DNA from: an uncultured Pelagibacteraceae bacterium
GTDB taxonomy: Bacteria > Pseudomonadota > Alphaproteobacteria > Pelagibacterales > Pelagibacteraceae
DNA: 64,000 nucleotides
Assembly (NCBI GenBank): GCA_902630065.1
Contig: CACOTF010000002.1
Span: forward strand, 52,169-116,168
Direction: 5' to 3'
Shown piece after piece: positions 45,154 through 54,242 of the stretch. The translations under genes were made by a program, and so were the position numbers. The number at the start of each line of letters is the position of its first letter. The first letter of the stretch is position 1. Below the pieces are notes generated by a model. The model was not told where the DNA came from and did not search any database. It saw only the letters and a list, made by a program, of their open reading frames with translations.

Positions 45154-45837
45154 ATGAAGTGGAACAGAAAATTTAATTATCCAACATCTACAAGAGCTCT
45201 TTATAATGGTAAACGTCTATATGATGTTAATAATGAAAAATTACCATCCGTCACAACAATACTCGCTGCCACAAAGCCACAAGAAGAAATAGATTCTTTA
45301 AATAGATGGCGTGAAAAAGTAGGCCACAAACAAGCAGATATAATTTCAAGAGAAGCCACTGAGCGTGGTTCTAGCATGCACGATTACATTGAAAAATTCT
45401 TGTTAGGAAAACTTAATCTTGATTTATTAGGAGATAACACAAGAGAAAGAATGATGGCAGATCAGATTATTGAGAATGGTTTGAGAAATAGACTTCAAGA
45501 AATATGGGGCTGCGAATCAACTTTATATTATCCTGGAAAATACGCTGGTGCTGCAGATTGTATTGGTGTTTATGAAAATTATCAAAGTCTTATTGATTTC
45601 AAACAATCGAATAAACCACGAAAACATGAATGGAATACTACATATTATATGCAACTGGGTGCTTATTCACTTGCTCATAACACTGTATATGGAACCCATA
45701 TAAATCAAGGAGTTATATTAGTTTGTACAAAAGATAATACTTTTCAAAGATTTGTAATTTATGGTGATGAGCTTAAAGAATATCAAATTAAGTTTTTGGA
45801 AAGAGTAGAACAATATTATTCACAAAAAAAAATTTAA
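45154..45837 (+). CDS. Phage-type PD-(D/E)XK exonuclease (RecB-like nuclease fold)
   Basis: 227 residues. The start LYDVNNEKLPSVTTILAATKP and RGSSMHDYIEKFLLGK are like the exonucleases of T4-like cyanophages and related marine phages. The nuclease core is YAGAADCIGVYENYQSLIDFKQS (Asp, then D-F-K), followed by TTYYMQLGAYSLAHN, the RecB-type Q-x-x-x-Y motif. It probably degrades DNA ends or takes part in recombination. It is a likely acquisition from phage. It has its own upstream palindrome and is separated from the next operon by a promoter. Confidence 0.82.
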   Translation: MKWNRKFNYPTSTRALYNGKRLYDVNNEKLPSVTTILAATKPQEEIDSLNRWREKVGHKQADIISREATERGSSMHDYIEKFLLGKLNLDLLGDNTRERMMADQIIENGLRNRLQEIWGCESTLYYPGKYAGAADCIGVYENYQSLIDFKQSNKPRKHEWNTTYYMQLGAYSLAHNTVYGTHINQGVILVCTKDNTFQRFVIYGDELKEYQIKFLERVEQYYSQKKI

Positions 45838-45845
45838 ATTTTTTA

Positions 45846-45874
45846 TTGACTTTAAAAATTACGTAATATATATT
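45846..45874 (+). promoter_or_regulatory. Sigma-70-type promoter for the rmuC-exoI-LRR operon
   Basis: TTGACT (45846-45851), a 17-base spacer, then TATATT (45869-45874). This is the best match to a housekeeping promoter that I found in the window. Transcription would start near 45881, giving a leader of about 175 bases before rmuC at 46058. Confidence 0.6.
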
Positions 45875-45897
45875 TAAACTACTAAATAAATTAGTAC

Positions 45898-46031
45898 TTG
45901 TTTAGATCTAGTGAAATTTAGTCCTTTCTTTTCATTCAATCTAAACAACCTAGTTTATTTTAAACGAAGGTACTAGTTTAGATCCTGAGTTATCCTTTCT
46001 ACTCGCTTTCTAAGCTCATATTTAAACTAGT
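45898..46031 (+). promoter_or_regulatory. Repeat-rich, potentially structured leader before rmuC
   Basis: TTGTTTAGAT (45898-45907) is the exact reverse complement of ATCTAAACAA (45939-45948). ACTAGTTTA (45972-45980) is the exact reverse complement of TAAACTAGT (46023-46031). The first arms are also direct repeats of each other (TACTTGTTTAGATC and TACTAGTTTAGATC), so alternative pairings are possible. GTCCTTTCT and ATCCTTTCT are a further repeat. It resembles a regulated 5' leader; no known riboswitch is recognised. Confidence 0.45.
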
Positions 46032-46057
46032 CCTCGTTAACAAAAAAAGAGGAAAAG

Positions 46058-46951
46058 ATGTTTGAATATTTAATAATTGGTGGTTTAGCTGTTGTAGTGA
46101 TCTTTGCTTTTTTGATTTATCAAAAAATAGGCTCAAAAAACAAGGAAAATACTGATGAAATTGGTCTTAGCGATATCAAAGAGAGACTAGGGAATATTGA
46201 AAATGCCCAACAAGCCATCGAGAAATTAAACGAAAAAATCATAGATTTTGAAAATATTTTCAACAATAAGACTAAAAGAGGAAAGCTTGGAGAGGAGTAT
46301 TTAGAAGAAATTGTCAAAGATACATTGGTTGCAAAACACTATTCATTTCAACACACCTTATCAAATAATAAACGAGTAGATTGTCTATTAACTTTCGGTA
46401 CAACAAATGAAAATATTTGTATCGACTCAAAGTTTGTTTGGGATAATTATGAAAAATATTTTAAAGAAACTGATGAGGATAAAAAAACTCAATATCTTAA
46501 AGAATTTGAAAAAGATTTAAATAATCATATTAAAGCAATATCAGAAAAATACATTGTTACAGGAGAAACTGCTCAATTAGCAATTATGTTTATAGGTTCT
46601 GAGGGAGTTTTTAGAGCTATTGAGGACATATCTCTGGATTTTATTAAGGAAGCACGTAAGAAAAATGTGATCATTGCTTCACCAAATACACTATGGGCTT
46701 TCTTGAGAACTTACAAATTACTCATTCAAAACAGAGAAATGTATGAGCAAACTCATGTTATCCAAAAAGAAGTTTCAGAATTATCAAAAGTTATTGATGC
46801 TTTTGAAAAAGGTTTTAAAGATTTAGAAAATAGACACAATAAAAATTCTGAAACAATCCAGGATTTAAAAACTTCGGTAAGTAAAATTACAAATACTTCA
46901 CAGAAAATACAAAACCTAGACTTAGAAAATAAAAAAACAGGAGAAGAGTAA
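46058..46951 (+). CDS. rmuC: DNA recombination protein RmuC-like
   Basis: 297 residues. An N-terminal membrane helix (residues 4-22) and a coiled coil come first, then the RmuC domain: KRGKLGEEYLEEIVKD, RVDCLLTF ... NICIDSKFVWDNYEKY (nuclease-like Asp and D-S-K), LAIMFIGSEGVFRAI and VIIASPNTLWAFLRTYK. RmuC limits inversions at short repeats and has a restriction-endonuclease-like core. It is the first gene of the operon behind the promoter at 45846. The next start is 2 bases after its stop. Confidence 0.9.
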   Translation: MFEYLIIGGLAVVVIFAFLIYQKIGSKNKENTDEIGLSDIKERLGNIENAQQAIEKLNEKIIDFENIFNNKTKRGKLGEEYLEEIVKDTLVAKHYSFQHTLSNNKRVDCLLTFGTTNENICIDSKFVWDNYEKYFKETDEDKKTQYLKEFEKDLNNHIKAISEKYIVTGETAQLAIMFIGSEGVFRAIEDISLDFIKEARKKNVIIASPNTLWAFLRTYKLLIQNREMYEQTHVIQKEVSELSKVIDAFEKGFKDLENRHNKNSETIQDLKTSVSKITNTSQKIQNLDLENKKTGEE

Positions 46952-46953
46952 TA

Positions 46954-48393
46954 ATGGATTATGTAATATGGGATGTAGAGACAGATAGTGCTGATACTAA
47001 TTATGCAACTATAATTGAAATTGGTGCATTGCTTTTAGATGAAAATTTCAGAGAAAAAGAGAGGTTTAGTGCGCGATGTAGAATCCCTCAAGATCGTGTT
47101 CCTTCCGCAACAGCTTTATGTGTTAACCGTTCAAGTATTGATCTACTAACAAAACAAAATCTTAGTCATTATCAGATGCTTAATCAAATTGAAGCTAAAT
47201 TCAAGGAATGGTCTCCTGCAACTTTCCTAGGTTACAGTTCAATTAATTTCGACGATGAAGTGATAAGGAAAGAATTTTTTAAAACTTTAAGAGAACCTTA
47301 CATTACAAATACAAAAGGAAATGTTAGACATGATGCTTTAAATATTGTTAGAGCTGCTTTTGCAGTTAATCCAGAAGTTTTAAATACTGAATTAAATCAT
47401 AAAGGAAATATTTCAATGAAATTAGAGTCTCTTGGAAGAATGAATGGATATGATACAGAAGCAGCACACTCAGCTTTATTTGACAGTGAACTTTGTGGGA
47501 AAATACTTTCAGAGATAAAAAAAAAGCAACCTAATCTTTGGGACGACTATTTAAGAACGAGTAGCAAGCAATCTGTTGAAGAAATAATTAAAAACGAAAC
47601 AATTTTAACAATCAATGAATATTTTTATTCAAGGAGTCGTTTGTATTTAATTGCACCACTTCATCCAAGCAATTGCATACATCCAGTTTATAAATGGGGC
47701 CAGGGTGTAGACATTAGAATAGACGTGGAACCATTATTTAAACTTTCTTATCAAGAACTTAAAAAAGAAATGCAAAAGACGCCAAAATTTTTGCGTACGA
47801 TCCGGTCTAACAAAGCACCAATTATAATTGATGCAAGTTATGGAATGAAAGTTGAACCTTATAGTGCAATTGGTCCTGAATTATTAAGAAAGAGGGCGGA
47901 AATGGTAAAATCAAATGCTAAGTTTGCTCAAGATGTCTGTAATATTTTAAAAGAAAATGCAGAGGAAAAAATGCAAACATCATCTCAAGAAGACGTAGAA
48001 TTTGAAGAGAGCATCTACAATGGATTTGCAACTAATAATGATAAATTTTTATTTCCAAAATTTCATGCAGCAGATTGGAAAGAAAAATTCTCAATGTTGG
48101 AGAAATTTGAAGATCAAAGAATGAAATATTTTGGTGAAAAATTAATATTTAATGAAGCCCCAGAAATTCTTCCTGAGACCACTCAAAAAAGAATAAAAAA
48201 ACAAATTAAAGATAGATTATTTTCTATGAATAAAGAGAAATGGCTTACACTTCCTGCAGCAGAAAATGAAATTGATAATTTGAGAGAAAATAAGCAACTA
48301 TTTTCATTCAAATCGGAAGAGGAAAAACTAAATTTTTTAGACGATATAGATAAATACTATAAATTTTTAAGAGATAAATATGAGAGCGCTTAA
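46954..48393 (+). CDS. sbcB: Exodeoxyribonuclease I (SbcB-type DEDDh exonuclease)
   Basis: 479 residues. The exonuclease motifs are VIWDVETDSAD (ExoI: D-x-E), GYSSINFDDEVIRKEFF (ExoII) and EAAHSALFDSELCGKIL (ExoIII with H-x4-D). The following SH3-like and C-terminal helical regions match the ExoI layout. It degrades single-stranded DNA 3' to 5'. Its position 2 bases after rmuC suggests joint function in DNA-end processing. It is separated by 2 bases from the next gene. Confidence 0.88.
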   Translation: MDYVIWDVETDSADTNYATIIEIGALLLDENFREKERFSARCRIPQDRVPSATALCVNRSSIDLLTKQNLSHYQMLNQIEAKFKEWSPATFLGYSSINFDDEVIRKEFFKTLREPYITNTKGNVRHDALNIVRAAFAVNPEVLNTELNHKGNISMKLESLGRMNGYDTEAAHSALFDSELCGKILSEIKKKQPNLWDDYLRTSSKQSVEEIIKNETILTINEYFYSRSRLYLIAPLHPSNCIHPVYKWGQGVDIRIDVEPLFKLSYQELKKEMQKTPKFLRTIRSNKAPIIIDASYGMKVEPYSAIGPELLRKRAEMVKSNAKFAQDVCNILKENAEEKMQTSSQEDVEFEESIYNGFATNNDKFLFPKFHAADWKEKFSMLEKFEDQRMKYFGEKLIFNEAPEILPETTQKRIKKQIKDRLFSMNKEKWLTLPAAENEIDNLRENKQLFSFKSEEEKLNFLDDIDKYYKFLRDKYESA

Positions 48394-48395
48394 AT

Positions 48396-48830
48396 ATGAT
48401 TAAAAAGATTTTTAAATTATTCAAAAAGAAAACAAAATTTAAAAAAAAGATTGAGAAAGGTAATAAGGCAGAAGTAATCAATTTTATTAATAAGTCTAAA
48501 AAAAATAACAAAATTCAAACAAATGCTGATGAAGCAAGGAAAATGGATAATCTTGCTAAAGAATTAGTAGAAAACTACTTGAGAGCATCTAGAAAAAGTT
48601 TTTTGGATATGGGATACTGTTTTTATTTATTTTTATTTAGGGTTTTGCAAAGAATGATTTTTCAATTCAGTTACCCAGTTTACAGACATTATCTAAAAGC
48701 AACATGTAAAGAAATTTTAAACAACCATAAAGAATGGCTTCATGAGTTTAAAGAATGGAATAAGGCACCTACAGAGGGCAATCTAATTGGAGAGAAAAAA
48801 AAAGATAGTGACAACGATACTTTACACTAA
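48396..48830 (+). CDS. Basic protein of unknown function, possibly membrane-associated
   Basis: 144 residues. The first 40 are lysine-rich (MIKKIFKLFKKKTKFKKKIE); the middle FLDMGYCFYLFLFRVLQRMIFQF is hydrophobic and aromatic and could contact the membrane. The C-terminus is polar. No family is recognised. It sits 2 bases after exonuclease I and 3 bases before the large leucine-rich-repeat gene, so it is part of this operon. Confidence 0.6.
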   Translation: MIKKIFKLFKKKTKFKKKIEKGNKAEVINFINKSKKNNKIQTNADEARKMDNLAKELVENYLRASRKSFLDMGYCFYLFLFRVLQRMIFQFSYPVYRHYLKATCKEILNNHKEWLHEFKEWNKAPTEGNLIGEKKKDSDNDTLH

Positions 48831-48833
48831 AAT

Positions 48834-51800
48834 ATGAAAAAAAATAAAGATCCATATCCTATTACAGATGTTTACCATGTCACAGATACTTTAGTAGATG
48901 GTGCTACTGTAGTTGTAACTGATCTTTGCGATAACCTTTCAAATCATATTGATACTTACTGTGAGGATATTTTAAGCGATATAAAAAAAAAGAATTCAAA
49001 AAAATTTAATTCCATTTCAGTTTCAAATGGTGCAGATGGTGCATATCCTGTTTGGATAGGAGTTGATAAAAATAATAAAGTTAGAAAAATATTTGCCGAA
49101 ACATCTGGTGGAAGTTTTACATTGGGTGAAAAACACAAAACCCTTGTGTCTTGGAGTTGGAACAAAGAAGATATGAATGATCAATTTTTCACTAAAAGAA
49201 AGATTGATAAAAAAATTAAAAGAGAAAAACTTTTTGATATGAAAGTAACTTCAGGTGCAATAGCAGTTGCTGATCACGGTGGAAATTTTAGATTTGAACA
49301 TCATGAAATTTTAAAGGAGTCTTTAGATGATAAATATTTTAAAAAAGAAAACATTTTTCAAAATAATTATCCAATTGGATTATTTAAATTTAAATATGGT
49401 GCTGAAGCTAAATCAGAATCTTCATCATTTGCAACTTCCTCTATGCATGATGATAAGGTTGTTCATTTAGATGAATACAGAAATAGAACTTATGTTGAGT
49501 TTCTAAGCAACCTATTAGATGATACTTGTTACCCTACTAAATATATTTTTGAAGAATACCTAGAAGAAGCATTAGGATATAGAGATATTGTCAAATTAAA
49601 AGTTAATGATAAAAAAATTTCAGCAAATTATTTATCTGATAGGCTTCCAAAGGCATTACAAATTTTAAGAAAACAAACAAAAATATTATTTAAAGACAAT
49701 TTTAAAGAAGTTTACGAAATAAGAAAAAATCAATTTGAAAATCTAATATTTACAATAATAAGAGACATAGAACCTCAAGAACTAGACCTACCAAGTTTTG
49801 GAAAGAAAAAGACAAAAAAAAACGAAAAAAAGGTTGAGAACAAACTAACAGTCGAAACAGGCGGTCTACCTTATATTCAAGAAACTTTTTACGATGGTTA
49901 TAAACTTAAAGAAGAACCAACTCTAGAACACTCAGTTACAATTCCAATTAAAAACGGAAACTACCCCTGCTATGTACATACATATCCAGATAAAAGTGAT
50001 GATGAATATGATTTTAATTATGTAAAAATTGTGGTCGAGGGAATTGAAGGTTGTTATTTAAGCAGAGATCAAAAAGGAAAATTAGTTTTTAATAAAAGAC
50101 AAAAAGAGAGCTCTCTAATTAAAGAACATATAAAAAATAAATCTAAAACTATATCATTAGATCAAATTGTACTTAGAAATTCAGAAAATTTAGACGAATT
50201 AAGCAGGATTGATTTTGTAGAAGAATTAGAATTGCATGGATTAAAAAATATTAAAAATTGGAGCGGTCTATCTAAGTTAAAAAATCTCAAAACATTGAAA
50301 TTAGTTTCATGTGAAATTCAAAGTGACCAAAGTGAAAATTTTTTTAAAAATCTTTACTCTTTAAAAAATTTAATAAAATTTTCAATTGATGATAGCTGTT
50401 CTTTATCATTACCTAAAAAGAAATTATCTAATAATTTATATTTTAAGAAACTAAAATTATTTGAAATTGATTTCAGAAAAGATTGGAAAAAAAACACTAG
50501 CGAAACTAAACCAGACCATCAAGGTTATGGTAATGAAAATTTATATTTTTTAAATTTTTATCTCTTAAATATTTCTAATTTTCCAAATTTTGAAAAATTT
50601 AAAAGTTTAGAAAGAATAAACCTTTATAATATTTTTGATGAATATGAGCCAAATGGTAATTTATTTGGTTATAGATATGGATTAAGTACATTTGAAAAAA
50701 TCGGTAAACTTATTAAGAATTCAAAAAATTTAAGAGAAGTTTGGCTACACGGCTTCAAATTTCAAGGTGATATTAGCTTATATTCAAATACTGTATCCAC
50801 ATGTTTAAATGCATTAACTACAAAAAAAAATATATTAATTAATGGAAAAAAAATACAAGAAACTAAAAGTAATTTTAAAGATATAAATTCAATAGAACTT
50901 ATAAGTAGAATTGAAGAGTATCATGAGACCAAGATAATTTCTTTTGAAAAAAATAAACTTACACTTAGTTATTTTTCAATTTTATCAGATGAGAATAAAG
51001 ATTTCCAAAAAAAAATATTTAAACAAAAACCTGAAGAAATAATTATAAATCCAACCTATCAATTTGTTAGAAGTGAAATGATGTATGGAGATACATTTAA
51101 ACCATTTAAAAAACATATTTCTCAAAACAAAAATTTAAAAAGGCTATTTTTTAAATTTGATAACAAAATTGTAGATGATTATTGGGGAGATCTTGCTGGG
51201 TCTTGGTCTGAATGGGAGTGCAGAAATTTTTGTCAGTATATAAACGACCTATTAATACTTAATAAAAATTTAAAAATTTTCATAGATATTCCTAATCTTA
51301 ATGAGGAATTGAAAGATCTTGAAAATATCTCAAAATATATTTTGTTGTTTGAGTATTCTAAAATTTTAAGTGAGAAAAAAGAGACACGTAACAGATTAAT
51401 ATTTAAGCAATTACTTAATAAAGAAGTTAAGCAAATAATTGATAAATACTTATTAGAAGTAGTGGATACTTTAGTTGTAATTGAGGATAATTATGGATGG
51501 AACGACTCTACCAGCGTAAGAAATATTGAATTTTTAGATAGGTTTCAGTTTGAAGACGCTAGCCCATTTAAAATTAACATAAATACTAAGTCAATTAATC
51601 TTAGTTATGATGGAGAAAAGCCTTATGAAAAAGAAAGTAGATTTTTACAAGAAATGTTTGAGGATGATTTCTGGACTTATTCAGAAGAAAAATTTTATCA
51701 CTTTCTAAACGACAAAATTGAGGGAAACAGTTCTGACAAACCAATAATTTTAGTTAAACAAAAATATCTAGATAAATTAAAAACAACAATTTTTAAAAAT

Positions 51801-53123
51801 ATTAAACACTACTTTTATTTTGCAAAAGCCGATTATCGCTTTGATGATTATGACAACGTTCTTTACAAAAAATTTTGGAAAGAAAAAGAAATATTTACAC
51901 TACCTCAATCTATAAATTTTAAAAATTTGGAAACATTAAATATTATAGGTGGAAGAGATGTAAATTTAAAAAAACTATCTCAAGAAATAGATTTTACAAA
52001 GATTAAACAAATAATCTTAGAATCCTGTGTGGGGTCGGTTAGAGACTTTCCATATTGCCCCAATTTAAAGACTTTAATTATTACTGATAGATATTGTGCA
52101 AAAGCTAAAAATTATTCTAATTTTAAAAATTTACCTTCTTTAGAACATTTAGAATTCAAAAGCCTATTCAATTATAATGATAGTAGCTCAAGATGGTGTA
52201 CCACAGAGTTTGATTTTACAGATATTTACAAATTATCGAAATTGAAATTCTTAAAATTAAACCTATTAAATCCCGAATATTTACCACCCTTAAAAACTCT
52301 AAAAAATCTAGAAGATCTAAATTTATCTTTTAAAATCATCACTGGTGACATGGGATCCTATGACGGAATAATTAATGACAATATAAGAGATAAAGATTTT
52401 GATTTTTTAAAAAATTTAAATAATTTAAAATCAATAAGTATTGAATTACCTTTAGATCATTCGAGTGTAAAAGGTGAGCAATTAATTTCCTATATTAATT
52501 CAAATATTGAAGTTTTGGACTTGGAAGCTCAATACGATGATGCTGAAATACAACTAGCCTATCAAACTATAAATAAAATTATTAAAAGATTTAAAAATCT
52601 TAAAAAAATAAAATTAAAACTTAGCAGAAATAATAACTTCGAGTCTAATGATAAAGAAAAAATAATATATTTTAGAAAAACAGGAGAAAGATGGAAAGAA
52701 GGAAATAGCCCAAGACCGTTTATATTGGATTTTAATAATTTCTGTAAATTGAAATATTTAACAGATATTACCTTTAGTCAATTGTACAGAGATGAGATGG
52801 GATTTAAAATTAAAAACCCAAGATCAATAACAAAAATGAAAAATATTAAAAAAATAAATATAAAAAAAGAAAAATTTAAAACAGAAGACCTGCAATATAT
52901 AAGATCTATCACTTTAAATCCTAGAGATAATTTTTTAAAAGAATGTCAGAAAAAAGATAAATCAATTAAAAGTGAATATGATTTAAATGAAAAAGATAAG
53001 AAAAAATATGATAAGTTAAATAGAGAAATTAAATTTGATGGTTCAGATTGGAACTGGTCAGGTGATACAATTGACGAAATATTAAAAGGAAGAAAAAAGA
53101 AAAAAAGTGAAACAGCAAATTAA
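48834..53123 (+). CDS. Giant leucine-rich-repeat protein with DUF4241-like N-terminus
   Basis: 1429 residues and no signal peptide, so probably cytoplasmic. Around residues 60-150 GADGAYPVWIGVD and LFDMKVTSGAIAVADHGG resemble DUF4241 proteins; a further similar piece, IKNGNYPCYVHTYPD, follows near 380 (tentative). Leucine-rich repeats appear in two blocks, about 459-622 (VEELELHGLKNIKNWSGLSKLKNLKTLKLVSC) and 1026-1260 (LETLNIIGGRDV, LKTLIITD, LEHLEFKS, LEDLNLSF). No catalytic domain is recognised; a sensor or binding role is inferred. It ends in a lysine-rich tail and overlaps the next gene by 17 bases. Confidence 0.72.
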   Translation: MKKNKDPYPITDVYHVTDTLVDGATVVVTDLCDNLSNHIDTYCEDILSDIKKKNSKKFNSISVSNGADGAYPVWIGVDKNNKVRKIFAETSGGSFTLGEKHKTLVSWSWNKEDMNDQFFTKRKIDKKIKREKLFDMKVTSGAIAVADHGGNFRFEHHEILKESLDDKYFKKENIFQNNYPIGLFKFKYGAEAKSESSSFATSSMHDDKVVHLDEYRNRTYVEFLSNLLDDTCYPTKYIFEEYLEEALGYRDIVKLKVNDKKISANYLSDRLPKALQILRKQTKILFKDNFKEVYEIRKNQFENLIFTIIRDIEPQELDLPSFGKKKTKKNEKKVENKLTVETGGLPYIQETFYDGYKLKEEPTLEHSVTIPIKNGNYPCYVHTYPDKSDDEYDFNYVKIVVEGIEGCYLSRDQKGKLVFNKRQKESSLIKEHIKNKSKTISLDQIVLRNSENLDELSRIDFVEELELHGLKNIKNWSGLSKLKNLKTLKLVSCEIQSDQSENFFKNLYSLKNLIKFSIDDSCSLSLPKKKLSNNLYFKKLKLFEIDFRKDWKKNTSETKPDHQGYGNENLYFLNFYLLNISNFPNFEKFKSLERINLYNIFDEYEPNGNLFGYRYGLSTFEKIGKLIKNSKNLREVWLHGFKFQGDISLYSNTVSTCLNALTTKKNILINGKKIQETKSNFKDINSIELISRIEEYHETKIISFEKNKLTLSYFSILSDENKDFQKKIFKQKPEEIIINPTYQFVRSEMMYGDTFKPFKKHISQNKNLKRLFFKFDNKIVDDYWGDLAGSWSEWECRNFCQYINDLLILNKNLKIFIDIPNLNEELKDLENISKYILLFEYSKILSEKKETRNRLIFKQLLNKEVKQIIDKYLLEVVDTLVVIEDNYGWNDSTSVRNIEFLDRFQFEDASPFKININTKSINLSYDGEKPYEKESRFLQEMFEDDFWTYSEEKFYHFLNDKIEGNSSDKPIILVKQKYLDKLKTTIFKNIKHYFYFAKADYRFDDYDNVLYKKFWKEKEIFTLPQSINFKNLETLNIIGGRDVNLKKLSQEIDFTKIKQIILESCVGSVRDFPYCPNLKTLIITDRYCAKAKNYSNFKNLPSLEHLEFKSLFNYNDSSSRWCTTEFDFTDIYKLSKLKFLKLNLLNPEYLPPLKTLKNLEDLNLSFKIITGDMGSYDGIINDNIRDKDFDFLKNLNNLKSISIELPLDHSSVKGEQLISYINSNIEVLDLEAQYDDAEIQLAYQTINKIIKRFKNLKKIKLKLSRNNNFESNDKEKIIYFRKTGERWKEGNSPRPFILDFNNFCKLKYLTDITFSQLYRDEMGFKIKNPRSITKMKNIKKINIKKEKFKTEDLQYIRSITLNPRDNFLKECQKKDKSIKSEYDLNEKDKKKYDKLNREIKFDGSDWNWSGDTIDEILKGRKKKKSETAN

Positions 53124-54231
53124 GTGTCCACATTGTAATAAATTTTTTCCTCTTGAAGAAAGTTTAAAACAAGAAACTGAAGAACTGAGAAAGAAACTAA
53201 GAGCAGAAGAAAAAGAAAAATCTAAGGAAAGGGAAAAAGAATTTGAGGGCAAACTTAATCTTAAACTTGAAAAACAACAGGCAGAGCATGAAAAACAGCT
53301 CAAAAAAATAAAATTAGAGGAAGAGAAAAAGATAAAAGACGAAGCAAAAAAACAGGCAGAACAAGATATAAAAAAAATTAAAAAGGAAGCTGAAGATAAA
53401 GCTAAAGAAGCAAAATTAGAGGTAGAGAGAAAAGCTCAAAAAGATAATGCTGCTCTAAAAGAAAAACTTCTTAAGCAGGAATTAGCTCACCAAAAAGATA
53501 TTGAGAGACTAAGAACTAAAGCAGAAGAAGCAGCACGTGCTGCTAGCCAATCGCCTGTTGAGAGAAAAGGCGAGGTTCAAGAAGATTTATTAGAGGATTA
53601 TTTAAAGAAAGAATTTCCTTATGATAATTTTGAACCTGTAAAAAAAGGAAAAAGGGGAGCAGATGTAATTCAATTTGTTCAAAATAAAAATAATGACACC
53701 GTTGGTAAAATACTACACGAGAGTAAAGATGTCTTAAACTTTGATGAAAAGTGGGTCAGTAAATTATTAGATGATATGACTAACGAGAATGCAACAATTG
53801 GCGTTATTTATACTAAGGCTATGCCAAAAAAATCAAATGGTTTAGTTGACGAAAGAGAAGGAGGAAGAATTCTTATTTGTGCAGAACTTCCAATAATTAG
53901 GCAGATGGTTTCCATTCATAGAAAACTAATAGAACAAATACAGCAAAATAAACTTAGTAAAGGGGATGCAAGCTCAAAGTTACAAAACCTTTATAATTAT
54001 TTAAACGGAAACGAATTTAAACTTCAATATAGAAAAACAATGAATGGACTTCGTAAAGAAGGATTGCAGATAGATAAAGACGAAAGATCATACACAACTC
54101 AAATAAAGACTAGAAAATTGAATTTTGAGGATAATAAAAAAAATATAAATTCAATCATCACTTCAATTCTATCTAATAGTGAATTGTCAGATGATTTATT
54201 AGATGGCGGAGATGATCCGATGTTGGAATAG
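53107..54231 (+). CDS. DUF2130 coiled-coil protein with nuclease-like fold
   Basis: 374 residues, GTG start inside the end of the LRR gene. The N-terminal IKCPHCNKFF is a small zinc-ribbon-like start; residues about 20-160 are a long coiled coil rich in Glu/Lys. The C-terminal DUF2130 domain has KKGKRGADVIQ ... GKILHESKDVLNFDEKW, in which Asp and E-S-K fit a PD-(D/E)XK nuclease pattern. Its true function is unknown. It lies 11 bases before recJ. Confidence 0.85.
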   Translation: MKQQIKCPHCNKFFPLEESLKQETEELRKKLRAEEKEKSKEREKEFEGKLNLKLEKQQAEHEKQLKKIKLEEEKKIKDEAKKQAEQDIKKIKKEAEDKAKEAKLEVERKAQKDNAALKEKLLKQELAHQKDIERLRTKAEEAARAASQSPVERKGEVQEDLLEDYLKKEFPYDNFEPVKKGKRGADVIQFVQNKNNDTVGKILHESKDVLNFDEKWVSKLLDDMTNENATIGVIYTKAMPKKSNGLVDEREGGRILICAELPIIRQMVSIHRKLIEQIQQNKLSKGDASSKLQNLYNYLNGNEFKLQYRKTMNGLRKEGLQIDKDERSYTTQIKTRKLNFEDNKKNINSIITSILSNSELSDDLLDGGDDPMLE

Positions 54232-54242
54232 TCTCTGTATAG

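Noticed and set aside
53082-53303. 73-residue minus-strand frame rich in Ser/Phe/Leu
   Set aside because: It is a shadow of the Lys/Glu-rich coiled coil of the DUF2130 gene.
33811-54231. Island as an integrated prophage or integrative element
   Set aside because: No integrase, transposase or phage structural gene is visible, and I found no tRNA-derived attachment duplication at the edges. Only the exonuclease and the small orphan genes look phage-like.
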